Notes: generated from the letters alone by a model not told the origin. A stretch of DNA of 64,000 nt from CALFXN01 sp964451935 (GCA_964451935.1 CAYVKE010000003.1:1-64000); one strand, 5' to 3'. Shown: positions 50,951-60,053, counted from the first letter of the stretch. A program made the numbers and translations.

Positions 50951-51322
50951 TTACTTTTTCCGCGGACGGCCGAGAACCATCGAGGCGCTCTTCGAGCCCT
51001 TCTTGTTGCACTTCGCGATGACGGTGACCTTCATCCCGTTATGCAACGCCTTCAGGTAGAAGACGTCCATCTGGGATTTGAAGTTCGTCTGCATCGTGTA
51101 GTCGCGGGAAGCGACGACCCTCTTTCCCGCCAGCACGGTGATCCGGCTGACGTAGTGCTCGTTGATGGCGCTGACCGGGTGAAGCACGTTCACGTCCAAA
51201 ACGCGCAGACTCGCGTCCCATTGCAGGTCGATGCCGTTCGGCGCATGGGCGAAAGCCGCGCCCGTCCCGACCAGAAGAAGAACACTCACGCACAACACGA
51301 ATGCAAAGCGCCTGATCCTCAC
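50951..51322 (-). CDS. Secreted desulfoferrodoxin-like (superoxide reductase fold) protein
   Basis: The 123-residue protein starts at GTG 51322 after GAGGAGGGA, with a signal peptide (FAFVLCVSVLLLVGTGAAFAHA). The mature part resembles the SOR centre II domain: VNVLHPVSAINEHYVSRITV matches HPxxxxHxI, and VTVIAKCNKKG matches the CNxHG loop. The final His ligand is replaced by Lys, so a standard SOR iron site may be incomplete. Secretion is also unusual for this fold. A SoxZ-like sandwich is an alternative. Confidence 0.55.
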   Translation of the reverse strand: MRIRRFAFVLCVSVLLLVGTGAAFAHAPNGIDLQWDASLRVLDVNVLHPVSAINEHYVSRITVLAGKRVVASRDYTMQTNFKSQMDVFYLKALHNGMKVTVIAKCNKKGSKSASMVLGRPRKK

Positions 51323-51390
51323 GTCGATCCCTCCTCGACAGGGTTCGGGGATGCCGCCAAGGCTCCCCTCCGCTTGGAAAAACTTCAAAC

Positions 51391-51419
51391 ATTATAGTCT
51401 ATTCCGACACAACGGACAA
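51391..51419 (-). promoter_or_regulatory. Promoter of the desulfoferrodoxin-like gene
   Basis: Minus-strand TTGTCC (51414-51419), 17 bp, perfect TATAAT (51391-51396). Confidence 0.7.
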
Positions 51420-51432
51420 GAAGAATGCTCCC

Positions 51433-51461
51433 TCCGCAAACGCTTACTATTTGTATATAAT
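51433..51461 (+). promoter_or_regulatory. Promoter of the DUF1659 module
   Basis: Perfect TATAAT (51456-51461) with a weak -35 (TCCGCA, 51433-51438) at 17 bp, about 95 bp before the DUF1659 start. Confidence 0.5.
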
Positions 51462-51554
51462 ACGAAGCTGGCGCACTCTTATAGGCGTCACCCGCAGGAA
51501 CGTCCGCGAAGGATGCGGGCGAGGGGTGAACACGATATCAAAGGAGTGATTCGG

Positions 51555-51776
51555 ATGGCGACGTATTCGCCGATGGACAGCAAGGTCGTTCTGCGCGTGC
51601 AGACGGGGACGGATTCGGGCGGCAAGGCCGTTCTGCGGAGCATTTCCCTGATGAAGGTGGCGGCTTCCGCTACTGCGGACAACGTCAAGGCGGTTTCCGA
51701 CGCGCTCGGGGCGCTTCTGGCCCATACGGTGCGTTCCACCGAAAAGGTGGACAACAATTCCGTGGAGATCGCCTAG
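51555..51776 (+). CDS. DUF1659 domain-containing protein
   Basis: The 73-residue protein matches the DUF1659 pattern: VVLRVQTGTDSGGKAVLRSISLMKV, in part, then ADNVKAVSDALGALL. Function is unknown. The ATG at 51555 follows AAGGAGTGAT. It is first in a tight five-gene run with DUF2922, YvrJ, an M15 peptidase and a sigma-like factor. Confidence 0.85.
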   Translation: MATYSPMDSKVVLRVQTGTDSGGKAVLRSISLMKVAASATADNVKAVSDALGALLAHTVRSTEKVDNNSVEIA

Positions 51777-51803
51777 GCGATTTCCGCAAGGAGGCGAATG
51801 TAG

Positions 51804-52010
51804 ATGAAGACGGTGCGGATGCGTTTCGGAACGGCGGACGGCGCGACGGTGTCGCTCTCCCTGGGGTATGCGAAGGACTCCCTGACGGAGGCGGAGGTCC
51901 GGACCGCGATGCAGGCGGTGATCGACAACCCGATTTTCGTCACGGCTCCGGCAAACATCAGGTCGGCGGAGCTGGTCGACCGGACGGTCACCGATCTGAT
52001 CGAGGGATAG
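51804..52010 (+). CDS. DUF2922 domain-containing protein
   Basis: The 68-residue protein has the DUF2922 pattern (MRFGTADGATVSLSLGYAKD; VRTAMQAVIDNPIFV). It almost always accompanies DUF1659 and YvrJ. Function is unknown. GGAGGCG lies before its ATG. Confidence 0.85.
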   Translation: MKTVRMRFGTADGATVSLSLGYAKDSLTEAEVRTAMQAVIDNPIFVTAPANIRSAELVDRTVTDLIEG

Positions 52011-52026
52011 TCTTCGGAGGCGGATC

Positions 52027-52176
52027 ATGGAAGAGATTCTTGCGTCGTCGATTCAGAGCGGCTTTGCGATCGCCGTGGCGGCATATCTTCTGGTCCGGAT
52101 GGAAAAACGGCTTGACGACCTGACGGCGGCCATCGGCGAGCTGCGGGCCGCCATCGAGGGAGAGGGCGCCCGGTGA
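52027..52176 (+). CDS. yvrJ: YvrJ family small membrane protein
   Basis: The 49-residue peptide starts MEEILASSIQSGFAIAVAAY, a single membrane segment, followed by LLVRMEKRLDDLTAAIGELR, a charged helix. YvrJ resembles small holin-like proteins such as BhlA. Its stop overlaps the GTG of the peptidase gene (GTGA). The gene is short, but the family match and tight spacing support it. Confidence 0.82.
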   Translation: MEEILASSIQSGFAIAVAAYLLVRMEKRLDDLTAAIGELRAAIEGEGAR

Positions 52177-52526
52177 GGCTGAACGACCTTCGGGTTTCGC
52201 TTCACTTCTCCCTGCGGGAGTTCGAGTGCCCCTGTTGCCACAGGGTGCGGCTGCACCCTCTTCTGCTGGTCCGCCTCGAAGAGCTTCGCGAGGCGTGGGG
52301 GCGTCCGCTGCTGCTGACAAGCGGCTACCGGTGCGATCCCCACAACGCTCGGGTGGGGGGCGTTCCGAAGAGCGCCCACCGCCTGGGTCTGGCGGCGGAT
52401 GTGGCGATTCCGCAAGAGGATCAGGAGGCGTTCGTTCTCGCCGCGGCGGACGCGCATTTTCACCGGATCCTCCCCCATTGCGACCGGGGATATGTCCACC
52501 TCGCGGTGGACTCGGGAGCTTCATGA
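52173..52526 (+). CDS. M15 family D-Ala-D-Ala carboxypeptidase/endolysin-like peptidase
   Basis: The 117-residue protein has the Peptidase_M15_3 signature: HFSLREFECPCCHRVRLHP, LTSGYRCDPHNARVGG, zinc ligands in SAHRLGLAADV (His...Asp) and the final His in GYVHLAV. It cuts peptide crosslinks of the cell wall. There is no signal peptide, so export would need another route, perhaps the neighbouring holin-like YvrJ. Confidence 0.87.
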   Translation: MRLNDLRVSLHFSLREFECPCCHRVRLHPLLLVRLEELREAWGRPLLLTSGYRCDPHNARVGGVPKSAHRLGLAADVAIPQEDQEAFVLAAADAHFHRILPHCDRGYVHLAVDSGAS

Positions 52527-53002
52527 CCGAAGGCCGGGCTGGGGTCGAGGCGGCATGCGCCGCCTACCGGCCCCTGGTGCGGGCGACGGCTCGGCGGTAT
52601 CTTGGGCGCGGAGCGGAGTTCGAGGATCTGGAGCAGGAAGGGTACCTCGCGTTGATCCGGCTGCTTCCGCGCTGCCCTCCCGGGGAGCCGCTCCCCCGCT
52701 TCCTGAAGCTCCGCCTGCCCGCAATGGTGCGGGACGCCGCAGAACGGATGCGCCGCGAGGCGACGATGGATGTTTGCGAGCTTGAGGGGACGGATGCGGA
52801 GCCCTCCTGCCCCCCGGAGGAGATCGGCGAGTCGCCGGTGTTCGAGCGGCTGCTCTCCGGGGAGGACCTGCACATCGTCCGATGGATCGCTGAGGGGTGG
52901 ACGCAGGCCGACATCGGGCGCCGGCTGGGGATCTCGCAGCAGGCGGTCAGCGCCAGGCTGCGGCGGATCCGTCCGCTGCTTCGCCCGGTCCTTTTCGAAT
53001 AG
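52523..53002 (+). CDS. Sigma-70 family RNA polymerase sigma factor, short form
   Basis: The 159-residue protein has a region 2-like part (AYRPLVRATARRYLGRGAEFEDLEQEGYLALIRLL, in part) and a region 4 helix-turn-helix (GWTQADIGRRLGISQQAVSARLRRIR). It lacks regions 1 and 3. The start overlaps the peptidase stop (ATGA). It may direct transcription of this module, a layout reminiscent of phage late-gene control. Confidence 0.83.
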   Translation: MTEGRAGVEAACAAYRPLVRATARRYLGRGAEFEDLEQEGYLALIRLLPRCPPGEPLPRFLKLRLPAMVRDAAERMRREATMDVCELEGTDAEPSCPPEEIGESPVFERLLSGEDLHIVRWIAEGWTQADIGRRLGISQQAVSARLRRIRPLLRPVLFE

Positions 53003-53014
53003 AGAGCACGGCGG

Positions 53015-53071
53015 AAAGACGAGAGCCGGAGGCGTTCCCGCGAATGGGAATGCTTCCGGCTCTCGTCTTTT
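53015..53071 (+). terminator. Long terminator of the DUF1659-sigma module
   Basis: Arms of about 25 bp, AAAGACGAGAGCCGGA... with ...TCCGGCTCTCGTCTTT, pair with two mismatches around GCGAAT and end in TTTT. Confidence 0.88.
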
Positions 53072-53138
53072 CACTATTCTCCCGAACCGTGCGGACGTGG
53101 CGTATAATTTAATCGCATTACGCTGGAGGGGTCGTCGG

Positions 53139-55451
53139 ATGTCCATTCGATCGAAGCTCTGGATTCTTGCCGTGGGAATATGCGTCGCCGTCATCGGAAT
53201 GTCCGTACTGACGTATTTTTGGGCGAACGATCTCTTCGGCCGCCGCCTGGAAGAGTCAGGGCAGGCCTCGGCGCGCGACGGCGCCGAAATAGTCGTCCAG
53301 TACTTCGAAAAGCTCCGGATGCTCGCGGAGACGACGGCCGCCGCGACGGCCTTTCACATGCGGGAGGGGCATTCCGTCGCCAGGATGGACGATCACGTCG
53401 AGACGCTCGTCTCGTCGTTTCTCGAAAGACACGTGAAGACGGGAATTCAGGATGTCTTCGTGGGGATCGAAGCGAACGGCTCCTTTGCGGACGGTTCGGG
53501 CTGGCGCGAACCCGAGGGGTACGACTGCCGGAAGCGCTCCTGGTACCGCCGCGCCGCCGACCAGGGACGGACGGTCGTCGCCGATCCCTATGTCGACATG
53601 ATCACCAGGGTCAACGTTCTTTCCGTGACGACGCCGGTCCGGTCGGAAGACGGCGCGCTTCTCGGCGTGGCCGGAGTGGACGTCGATTTGAAGCACCTCC
53701 AGTCGCTCGTGCAGCCCCGGCGGGTTTTCGGGTCCGGCTTCGGGATGCTGATCGGCCGCGACGGCGTGATTCTGGCCGCGCCCTACCCCGAACTGCTTCT
53801 TGCGGCGCGCGTGACGGACCGCGGCTTCGCGGACTCGTCTTTCCTCAATGCCGCGGAGAAGATGATGGAAGGCGGTTCCGGACAGGCGGATGTCACGTTC
53901 CGCGGCGAGCGGTGGAGGCTGTTCTTCCATCCGTGCGGAACCGGCGCCGGCGATATTTCCGGAATGTCGTTCGGCCTTCTCTTTCCCGAGCGGGAAATTT
54001 CGGCGATGGCGCGGGACGTCGCGATCCTTCACATGGGCGGCGGCCTGATTTCGCTTCTTCTGGTGCTTCTCGTGATCATTCCGACAGCGAGCGGCATCCT
54101 GAAGGCGCTCACCGGACTTCGGAAGACCTCCGAACGGATCGCCGAGCAATTCGCGCCCCGTCGGGATCTGGCGGAGGCCGCGCTTTCGCTGAATCTCCTG
54201 CATCAGTCGGTCGTCGACCAGAAGAGGCAGAGTGGTTTGTCGGAGCTGTCCTCGTTTCTGGGCGGCCTGGAATCCGCATTGAGCGCCATCTCCGGCCAGC
54301 AGGAAGAGATTTCGGCCCTCACCGAAGAGACCATGGCGATGAATGACGAACTCATCCGCACGAACGAGGCTCTTCGCCGGCGCGAGGAGATTTGGACGAG
54401 CACGCTTGATGTGACGGTGGCGATATCCAGCCCCGGTGAGTTCGAGGGAAAGCTCCACGGGATTTCCGAGACGATCCGGCAGGCGGCGGGGGCGTTCGGA
54501 GTGCTCGCCGCCCGCATCGACGGCGATATGGCGATCAATCTTGCGAGTGCGGGATACCGCGGCCGGACGCTTCCGCTTGCCGCGCCGCTCGACGGGACCG
54601 TCGTCGGGCGCGTCGTCCGGACGGGGCTGACCGCCTGGGTGGAACGGGTCGACCAGGATCCGGAGTACTTCCGGCTTCACGAGAACGTCCAGACCGAAGC
54701 CATTCTGCCGCTTCTGGAGATGGGACAGGTCATCGGCATCCTGGAGCTTGCCTTCGACCGCAGGACGCCCCGGAACGAGGAGCTTCTGGAGACGCTCCAC
54801 CCGGTGACGTCGGCGCTTGCCGGGCTTATCGGCGCGGAGTACCTTCACCGCGAGATTCTCGACTCCTATCGCTATCTGGCGGAAAAGCTCCAGTCGATTA
54901 CGGGAATCCACCACTACGAAACGGCGGAGCATACGGAACGCATCGGCGAATACTCGCGGCTGGCGACGCAGTGGCTCGGCCGAAGCAGGGAGGACCAGGA
55001 GAACATCTTCGTCTTCGCCCGGCTCCACGACCTGGGCAAGCTCCGCGTTCCGGTCGAAATCCTGACCAAGCCGGGCGCGCTCACGCCCGAGGAAATGGAC
55101 GTCATCAGGCGGCACCCCGAATGGGGCCGGGAAATCATCGGGGACGCGCGATGGCTCGAGATGGCGCGCCGGATCTGCATGACCCACCACGAACGATGGG
55201 ACGGGTCCGGGTACCCCCTCGGGCTGCGCGGAGACGAAATTCCTTGGGAGGGACAGGTCGTCGCGCTCGCGGACGTCTACGACGCCCTGCGGTCGCCGAG
55301 GGCCTACAAGCAGGGCATGAGCCACGAAGACGCCTACCGGGTCATCCTCGAAGGCGACGGCCGGACGATGCCGGAACATTTCAACCCCGCGATGCTTGAG
55401 TGTTTCCGCGAGCATCACCGGGAGATGGAGCGGATTTTCGCCGGAGCCTAG
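53139..55451 (+). CDS. Cache-GAF-HD-GYP domain protein, probable c-di-GMP phosphodiesterase
   Basis: The 770-residue protein has one N-terminal membrane segment (LWILAVGICVAVIGMSVL), a dCache sensor outside the membrane (RSWYRRAADQG; VDVDLKHLQSLV), and a second membrane segment near 310. A coiled region and a GAF domain (about 430-570) follow, then a C-terminal HD-GYP domain. The last has HDLGKLRVP, a later HH pair in MTHHERWDGSGYPLGL and the GYP motif. HD-GYP enzymes degrade cyclic di-GMP. The stop codons of this gene and the convergent GAF gene overlap. Confidence 0.92.
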   Translation: MSIRSKLWILAVGICVAVIGMSVLTYFWANDLFGRRLEESGQASARDGAEIVVQYFEKLRMLAETTAAATAFHMREGHSVARMDDHVETLVSSFLERHVKTGIQDVFVGIEANGSFADGSGWREPEGYDCRKRSWYRRAADQGRTVVADPYVDMITRVNVLSVTTPVRSEDGALLGVAGVDVDLKHLQSLVQPRRVFGSGFGMLIGRDGVILAAPYPELLLAARVTDRGFADSSFLNAAEKMMEGGSGQADVTFRGERWRLFFHPCGTGAGDISGMSFGLLFPEREISAMARDVAILHMGGGLISLLLVLLVIIPTASGILKALTGLRKTSERIAEQFAPRRDLAEAALSLNLLHQSVVDQKRQSGLSELSSFLGGLESALSAISGQQEEISALTEETMAMNDELIRTNEALRRREEIWTSTLDVTVAISSPGEFEGKLHGISETIRQAAGAFGVLAARIDGDMAINLASAGYRGRTLPLAAPLDGTVVGRVVRTGLTAWVERVDQDPEYFRLHENVQTEAILPLLEMGQVIGILELAFDRRTPRNEELLETLHPVTSALAGLIGAEYLHREILDSYRYLAEKLQSITGIHHYETAEHTERIGEYSRLATQWLGRSREDQENIFVFARLHDLGKLRVPVEILTKPGALTPEEMDVIRRHPEWGREIIGDARWLEMARRICMTHHERWDGSGYPLGLRGDEIPWEGQVVALADVYDALRSPRAYKQGMSHEDAYRVILEGDGRTMPEHFNPAMLECFREHHREMERIFAGA

Positions 55452-57118
55452 TCCCCGGTCCGAAGCCTCCACCCCGCCTCCGGCGGGAAGAGCGCCCGCA
55501 GGTCGTTTTCCCACGAACCGGGAATGACGCACCGGGTCGCGTCGTCTTCGATGACCACAAGCCGCGCGGCAGTCTGCTGCGCTTCGGAGAGCGCTGGGGC
55601 TCCCGCGCATTCCAGAACCGTGCAGTCGAGCCCTGCTTCGAGAATGTCCGCATAGGCCCGGTCGATCTCTCCCGATATCAGGCGTTTCACGTGAAGCATC
55701 TTTCCGGCCGCAAGAGACGGTTCGTCGTACGACCGGCTCCGGAGCGCCGTCGAGGCCGCGTTGGCGAGCGTTTCCAGAAGCGACAGGTCTCCGAATTCCG
55801 AGCCGGTCACGGCGCCCGTGACCGCTATGTATCCCAGCAGCCGCCCTTCGTCCCAGAAGAGGAAGTAGTATTCGAGGGAGTCTCTGTCCGGAAGGTCCGC
55901 GAGTCCGCGAACGCCGAGGCTGCGGAAGTAGTCGTCCGCAAGCGACGCGGGCAGCGACGGCGGCGTCTCGCGGTCTTCGGCCAGAAGGACGGGAAACGCC
56001 TGCGGAATGCCGACGGCGATGGTCCGTCCCTCCTGCCGCCGGGCGAAACGAACGTACCCTCCGGCGCGCGGCTGCCAGATAACGAGGTGCGCCGTACGGG
56101 CCTGCGACATTTCCGAGAAGATTTCGAGGATCAGGAGGAAGAGGTCCTCCTTGCTGCGCTGCTCCATCATCCGGAGCGTCGCCTGGTGGAGGCTTTCGAG
56201 ACCGAAGGCCTTGCGCGAGATGCTCGCCAGCGAGGCGTCCCGTTCTCCCGAAAGGCAGGCGAGGGACAGCGCCTTTGCGGCGACGTTTCCGAGAAGCTCC
56301 ATGAAGTTCATGTCCTCTTCCGTCACTTCGCGCGTCCAGGCGAGCAGGCAGTACAGACGGCATTTGCACCCCGGAATGGGAAGCAGGACGGAATAGTCGG
56401 GAGCGAGGAGGTCCGCGTTCCGTTCGCCCAAAAGCTCCCGATGATCGCGGTCGATCCGGATGGGGGCCGGCGACAGGATCGGGTCGCGGAAGACGCCCGT
56501 CCGTTCGATGTCGGGCGCGGCCTCGCCCTCCTTCGCGGAAAGGGAGACGCCGTCGTCGAGGACAATGGAGATCCGGGACGGGAAGAGGCTTTCGCCGAGG
56601 ACGTCCGAAAGAAAGGCGATGAAGTAGTCGAGCGGCATCGGCTCGAAGACGGACGCAAGCGTGCTCTTCGTCGCCAGGATCATGTACGCCAGCCGGGAGA
56701 GGCGTTCTTCGGTCCGGTTCCGCCGCAGCGATTCCTGCCACAGCCCCACGAGGGACGCCGCGGGTTTGAGCTGGTCGAGGAGGTTCTGCGACGGCTCCTC
56801 GCCCAGAAGGATGAACATGCGCCAGTCGATGCCGCACAGGCGGACGATGCAGGGCCACATCCCCTCGCTTCGCGCGAGATCGACGCGGACGCCGGGTTCC
56901 GATGCCGAACGGGGCGGAAAGAGTCCCTGCAATTCCCCGGCCAGACGCCGCATGTGCAGGCTCGACGTGGACGCGCCCACGCCGTCCAGAATGACAAGAT
57001 CCTCCCCTTCGGGCTGAACGATGAGCGCCGAAGACACCTCCGCCGACAGAAGATTCGACAGCAGAGTCAGCGCCCCCCCGTTGAGGATGAATTCCACCCT
57101 TTCGTAGAGTTCCCGCAT
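55448..57118 (-). CDS. Large GAF-like signalling protein, unknown output
   Basis: The 556-residue soluble protein seems to contain two or three GAF-like domains (around residues 20-120, 145-300 and 315-460; for example SVLLPIPGCKCRLYCLLAW and FEPMPLDYFIAFLSDVLG). I see no enzymatic or DNA-binding output domain, except a short C-terminal part with LVVIEDDATR. It is convergent with the HD-GYP gene and lies between it and the chemoreceptors, so a role in the same signalling is likely. Confidence 0.65.
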   Translation of the reverse strand: MRELYERVEFILNGGALTLLSNLLSAEVSSALIVQPEGEDLVILDGVGASTSSLHMRRLAGELQGLFPPRSASEPGVRVDLARSEGMWPCIVRLCGIDWRMFILLGEEPSQNLLDQLKPAASLVGLWQESLRRNRTEERLSRLAYMILATKSTLASVFEPMPLDYFIAFLSDVLGESLFPSRISIVLDDGVSLSAKEGEAAPDIERTGVFRDPILSPAPIRIDRDHRELLGERNADLLAPDYSVLLPIPGCKCRLYCLLAWTREVTEEDMNFMELLGNVAAKALSLACLSGERDASLASISRKAFGLESLHQATLRMMEQRSKEDLFLLILEIFSEMSQARTAHLVIWQPRAGGYVRFARRQEGRTIAVGIPQAFPVLLAEDRETPPSLPASLADDYFRSLGVRGLADLPDRDSLEYYFLFWDEGRLLGYIAVTGAVTGSEFGDLSLLETLANAASTALRSRSYDEPSLAAGKMLHVKRLISGEIDRAYADILEAGLDCTVLECAGAPALSEAQQTAARLVVIEDDATRCVIPGSWENDLRALFPPEAGWRLRTGD

Positions 57119-57216
57119 GTCCGTCCACTCCTTCCCTTTCTAATGGTATGGTAACGTAATATTCGTGCGGACGCCAGAGCCTCCCGCGAATACGTACCGG
57201 TTCTTTTTGTTTGCAC

Positions 57217-57245
57217 TTGGCCTTTTGCTCCCGTGGTCGTAGAAT
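57217..57245 (+). promoter_or_regulatory. Promoter of chemoreceptor 1
   Basis: TTGGCC (57217-57222), 17 bp, TAGAAT (57240-57245). Confidence 0.5.
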
Positions 57246-57313
57246 GCATACATACGTATGAAGCGGCGACCTCCGGACTTCATAACTCTTTGCGGAAGGA
57301 ATGGTGATAGCAG

Positions 57314-59437
57314 ATGAACAGGCTTGGAACGAGAATCCTCGCCATCGTGCTCGCGTTGCTGCTCGTTTCGTCGGGAATCATCGCGTTTTACGCGCTCCGC
57401 GTGAGCACCGAACAGATGACCGTCGGGGCGGGAAATTACGAGGGGGCGCTCGCCAGGGCCACGGCGGAACAGCTCAACGACACCTTCGACCGCTTCAGCG
57501 GCATCCTCCTCTCGCTTGGCGCCGTCCTCCAGACGCGGCTGAATGTGACGGCCGAAAACGCCGACGCGCTGGAGTTCACGATGCAGCAGTTCGCCGTCTC
57601 CAACGGCAAACTCATCTCCGCGCTCGGCTCGCAGGCCGCCGAGATCACGGACGTCTACATCTACTTCAACCCCGAAGTGACGAAGAAGGAACAGCCGAAC
57701 GTCATGACCTACGCCCGAGACAGGGAAAAGAACGCCTTCATGTTCTCGGAAACGTCGCCCTACTCGTCGAAGGAGCTTCTCGACCGGAAGAACGTCGCGA
57801 CCAACTGGTTCTGGGCGTGCCTGGACACGAAGAAGGACTTCTGGGGCGACCCCTTTGTCCGGGACGGCAGGGAGCTCGTGAACTATTCGCTGCCGGTGGT
57901 CAGCACGGACGGCTCCATCATGGCGGTCATCGGAATGACATTCGACTACGCGTTCGTCCGCAAGGCCGTCGGCGACGTGAAGATCTACAAGACCGGCTAC
58001 GCCTATCTCGTGAACCAGGACATGCGCTTTATGGCTCACCCGACGCTCAAGTATGACGGACCGACGCTGCCCGAACTCCAGGGAGGAGTCTTCAAGCCCC
58101 TCGCCGAAATGATGCGCAAGGAAAAGCACGGTCGTTTCGAGTACGTCTGGGAAGGCGCGGAGAAGTCGATGAACTTCGAGACGCTCAAAAACGGCTATAT
58201 CGTCTGTACGGCCGCAAGCAATGCCGAATCGCTCGAAGGCGTGACGGCGATCCGGAACGCGGTGCTTGTAGGGTCTGCGGTCATCCTCGCGATCGCGATC
58301 GTCATCATGTTCTTCTTCGCCCGAAGCCTCGTCAAACCCCTCGAAAGCGCCGTGAAGCAGGCGAAGAAGATCGCCGAAACGGGCGACCTGTCCGAAGAGG
58401 TCCGCGTGGACACCTCCATCATCGAGATCCGCCAGGTGGCCGAGGCGTTCAACGAGATGACCGGCAGCGTCGATGCGGCGGTGCGTTCGATCCTCGACGT
58501 GGCGCGCCGGACGCTCACGCGGGCGCAGGACCTGTCGGCCGCGGCGGAGGAATCCGAGGCGTCGGCGAAGGAAGTCCTCGAAATGGCGAACCGGGCGCTG
58601 CGGAACGCGCAGGACTCCGCGGCGTCGGTCGAGCAGACGAACGCCGGAGCCGAGGAAGTGTCGGCCGGGGCCCAGTCCGGAGCGAAGGCGGCGGCCGCCG
58701 CGAGCGAGCGGACGGCCGAGATCGCGAAGGCGACGGAAAAGGGCGGCGACGCCGTGGACCAGATGGCGAACCTGATCACGCAGGTCAGCGCGTCGGGCGA
58801 CCAGGTCGGATCCGCGATCGCGGAACTGTCGAACACGGTGTCGGGAATCAGCGGATTCGTCGCGACCATCACGCAGATCGCCGACCAGACGAACCTCCTC
58901 GCGCTGAACGCGGCGATCGAGGCGGCGCGCGCCGGAGAGGCGGGACGCGGCTTCGCGGTCGTCGCCGAAGAAGTCCGGAAGCTCGCGGAAGACTCCAACC
59001 GCGCGGCGTCGGAAGTCGGAAAGCTGATCGGGGACATAGCGGGCAGGACGGAGGCCGCGACGCGGGACCAGAAGGGCTCCGCGGAAAAGGTGAAACAGCT
59101 CGTCGACCGGGCGCGCGAGACGAAGTCGGCGATCGACGACGTCGTGGCGAAGGTCTCGGTGATCTCGGACAACGTCCAGTCGATCGCGGCGACGATGCAG
59201 GAGCAGTCGGCGTCGAGCCAGGAGATGACTGCGGGGATGGACCATGTGGCGAAGTCGGGGCAGGAGATCGCGGAACAGATGGAGGCGATCAACGCGTCGA
59301 TGAAGGAACAGAGCCACGCGACCGAATCGATCACCGAGTCGGCGCAGGAGATGGTCGCGCTCAGCGAAGAGCTGCAGAAGGCCGTCGCGCGCTTCACGCT
59401 CGCCGAACAACGCTCCGCCGGGCTCGTCGCGCAGTAA
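57314..59437 (+). CDS. Methyl-accepting chemotaxis protein (1)
   Basis: The 707-residue receptor has a membrane segment (ILAIVLALLLVSSGIIAFYAL), a Cache sensor (about 35-315, with TNWFWACLDTKKDFWGDPF), and a second membrane segment (VLVGSAVILAIAIVIMFFF). A HAMP domain follows (RSLVKPLESAVKQAKKIAETG, in part), then the cytoplasmic signalling hairpin (ITQIADQTNLLALNAAIEAARAGEAGRGFAVVAEEVRKLAE, in part). It is a paralogue of the receptor at 60154; the sensor parts differ most. The ligand is unknown. Confidence 0.94.
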   Translation: MNRLGTRILAIVLALLLVSSGIIAFYALRVSTEQMTVGAGNYEGALARATAEQLNDTFDRFSGILLSLGAVLQTRLNVTAENADALEFTMQQFAVSNGKLISALGSQAAEITDVYIYFNPEVTKKEQPNVMTYARDREKNAFMFSETSPYSSKELLDRKNVATNWFWACLDTKKDFWGDPFVRDGRELVNYSLPVVSTDGSIMAVIGMTFDYAFVRKAVGDVKIYKTGYAYLVNQDMRFMAHPTLKYDGPTLPELQGGVFKPLAEMMRKEKHGRFEYVWEGAEKSMNFETLKNGYIVCTAASNAESLEGVTAIRNAVLVGSAVILAIAIVIMFFFARSLVKPLESAVKQAKKIAETGDLSEEVRVDTSIIEIRQVAEAFNEMTGSVDAAVRSILDVARRTLTRAQDLSAAAEESEASAKEVLEMANRALRNAQDSAASVEQTNAGAEEVSAGAQSGAKAAAAASERTAEIAKATEKGGDAVDQMANLITQVSASGDQVGSAIAELSNTVSGISGFVATITQIADQTNLLALNAAIEAARAGEAGRGFAVVAEEVRKLAEDSNRAASEVGKLIGDIAGRTEAATRDQKGSAEKVKQLVDRARETKSAIDDVVAKVSVISDNVQSIAATMQEQSASSQEMTAGMDHVAKSGQEIAEQMEAINASMKEQSHATESITESAQEMVALSEELQKAVARFTLAEQRSAGLVAQ

Positions 59438-59467
59438 GAATATCCGGCGTATTCTGGGGCATTCCGA

Positions 59468-59502
59468 AGATCCCGGGGCATCAGGCCTCGGGATCTTTTT
59501 TT
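59468..59502 (+). terminator. Terminator of chemoreceptor 1
   Basis: AGATCCCG...CGGGATCT with inner pairs, followed by seven T. Confidence 0.85.
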
Positions 59503-59539
59503 GTTCCGGGAAGCGGAATCGTGATTTTTCTTTTGTCTA

Positions 59540-59569
59540 TTGAGTCTATTTCGTCCTTGATCGTATAGA
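59540..59569 (+). promoter_or_regulatory. Promoter of the PilZ gene
   Basis: TTGAGT (59540-59545), 18 bp, TATAGA (59564-59569). Inverted repeat arms GTCTATT (59535-59541) and AATAGAC (59569-59575) bracket it. Confidence 0.5.
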
Positions 59570-59602
59570 ATAGACATGGTGCGCGGGAAAGGGGATACCT
59601 GC

Positions 59603-60019
59603 ATGAAGGCGAACAACTTCCGCGGTTTGGACAAACGGCGTTTCTTCAGGGCGGAATGCCGCCTGAACACCGAATTTCAAATTCTGGACCCCGCCTTTGA
59701 CGGCCTCTGGGATCCCCTGCGCGGCGCGATTTCGGCCGACGTTCTCGATCTCAGCGTCGCGGGAATGAAGATCCGCTTCGTCCCTCCGGCCTGGGCCGAC
59801 CCGTCCGACGGATCGGGGTTCGAGTGGGCGGACTGCGCGTTTCGTTTCCTGCTGAAGGGGGCGTATCTGGTGCTTCCGGGACACATGCTTCGAATCTACG
59901 AACGCGAGGGGAGCACGTGCGTGACCGGCGTGGAATTTTTCCCGCTGCCGCCGGACGAACAGTTCCGGATCGTCGAGCTGTTCGCGGAGTTCCGGCGCCG
60001 GCTCGCCTCAAAGGGGTAA
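59603..60019 (+). CDS. PilZ domain protein (c-di-GMP receptor)
   Basis: The 138-residue protein has the PilZ ligand motifs: basic KRRFFRAECRLN (RxxxR type) and DVLDLSVAGMKI (DxSxxG type). It likely senses the c-di-GMP that the HD-GYP enzyme degrades. The ATG at 59603 follows AAAGGGGATACC. It sits between the two chemoreceptor genes, which suggests a link to motility. Confidence 0.85.
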   Translation: MKANNFRGLDKRRFFRAECRLNTEFQILDPAFDGLWDPLRGAISADVLDLSVAGMKIRFVPPAWADPSDGSGFEWADCAFRFLLKGAYLVLPGHMLRIYEREGSTCVTGVEFFPLPPDEQFRIVELFAEFRRRLASKG

Positions 60020-60053
60020 CGTCCTTCCGGAATCGAAATAATAATTTCTTTTC

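Noticed and set aside
53080..53108. Promoter of the HD-GYP gene
   Set aside because: TATAAT (53103-53108) is present, but no -35 box or extended -10 supports it.
53256..57128. Open frame of 1290 codons on the minus strand under the HD-GYP gene
   Set aside because: It runs antisense to a clear multi-domain protein, is rich in Arg, Gly and Pro, and has no domain signature.
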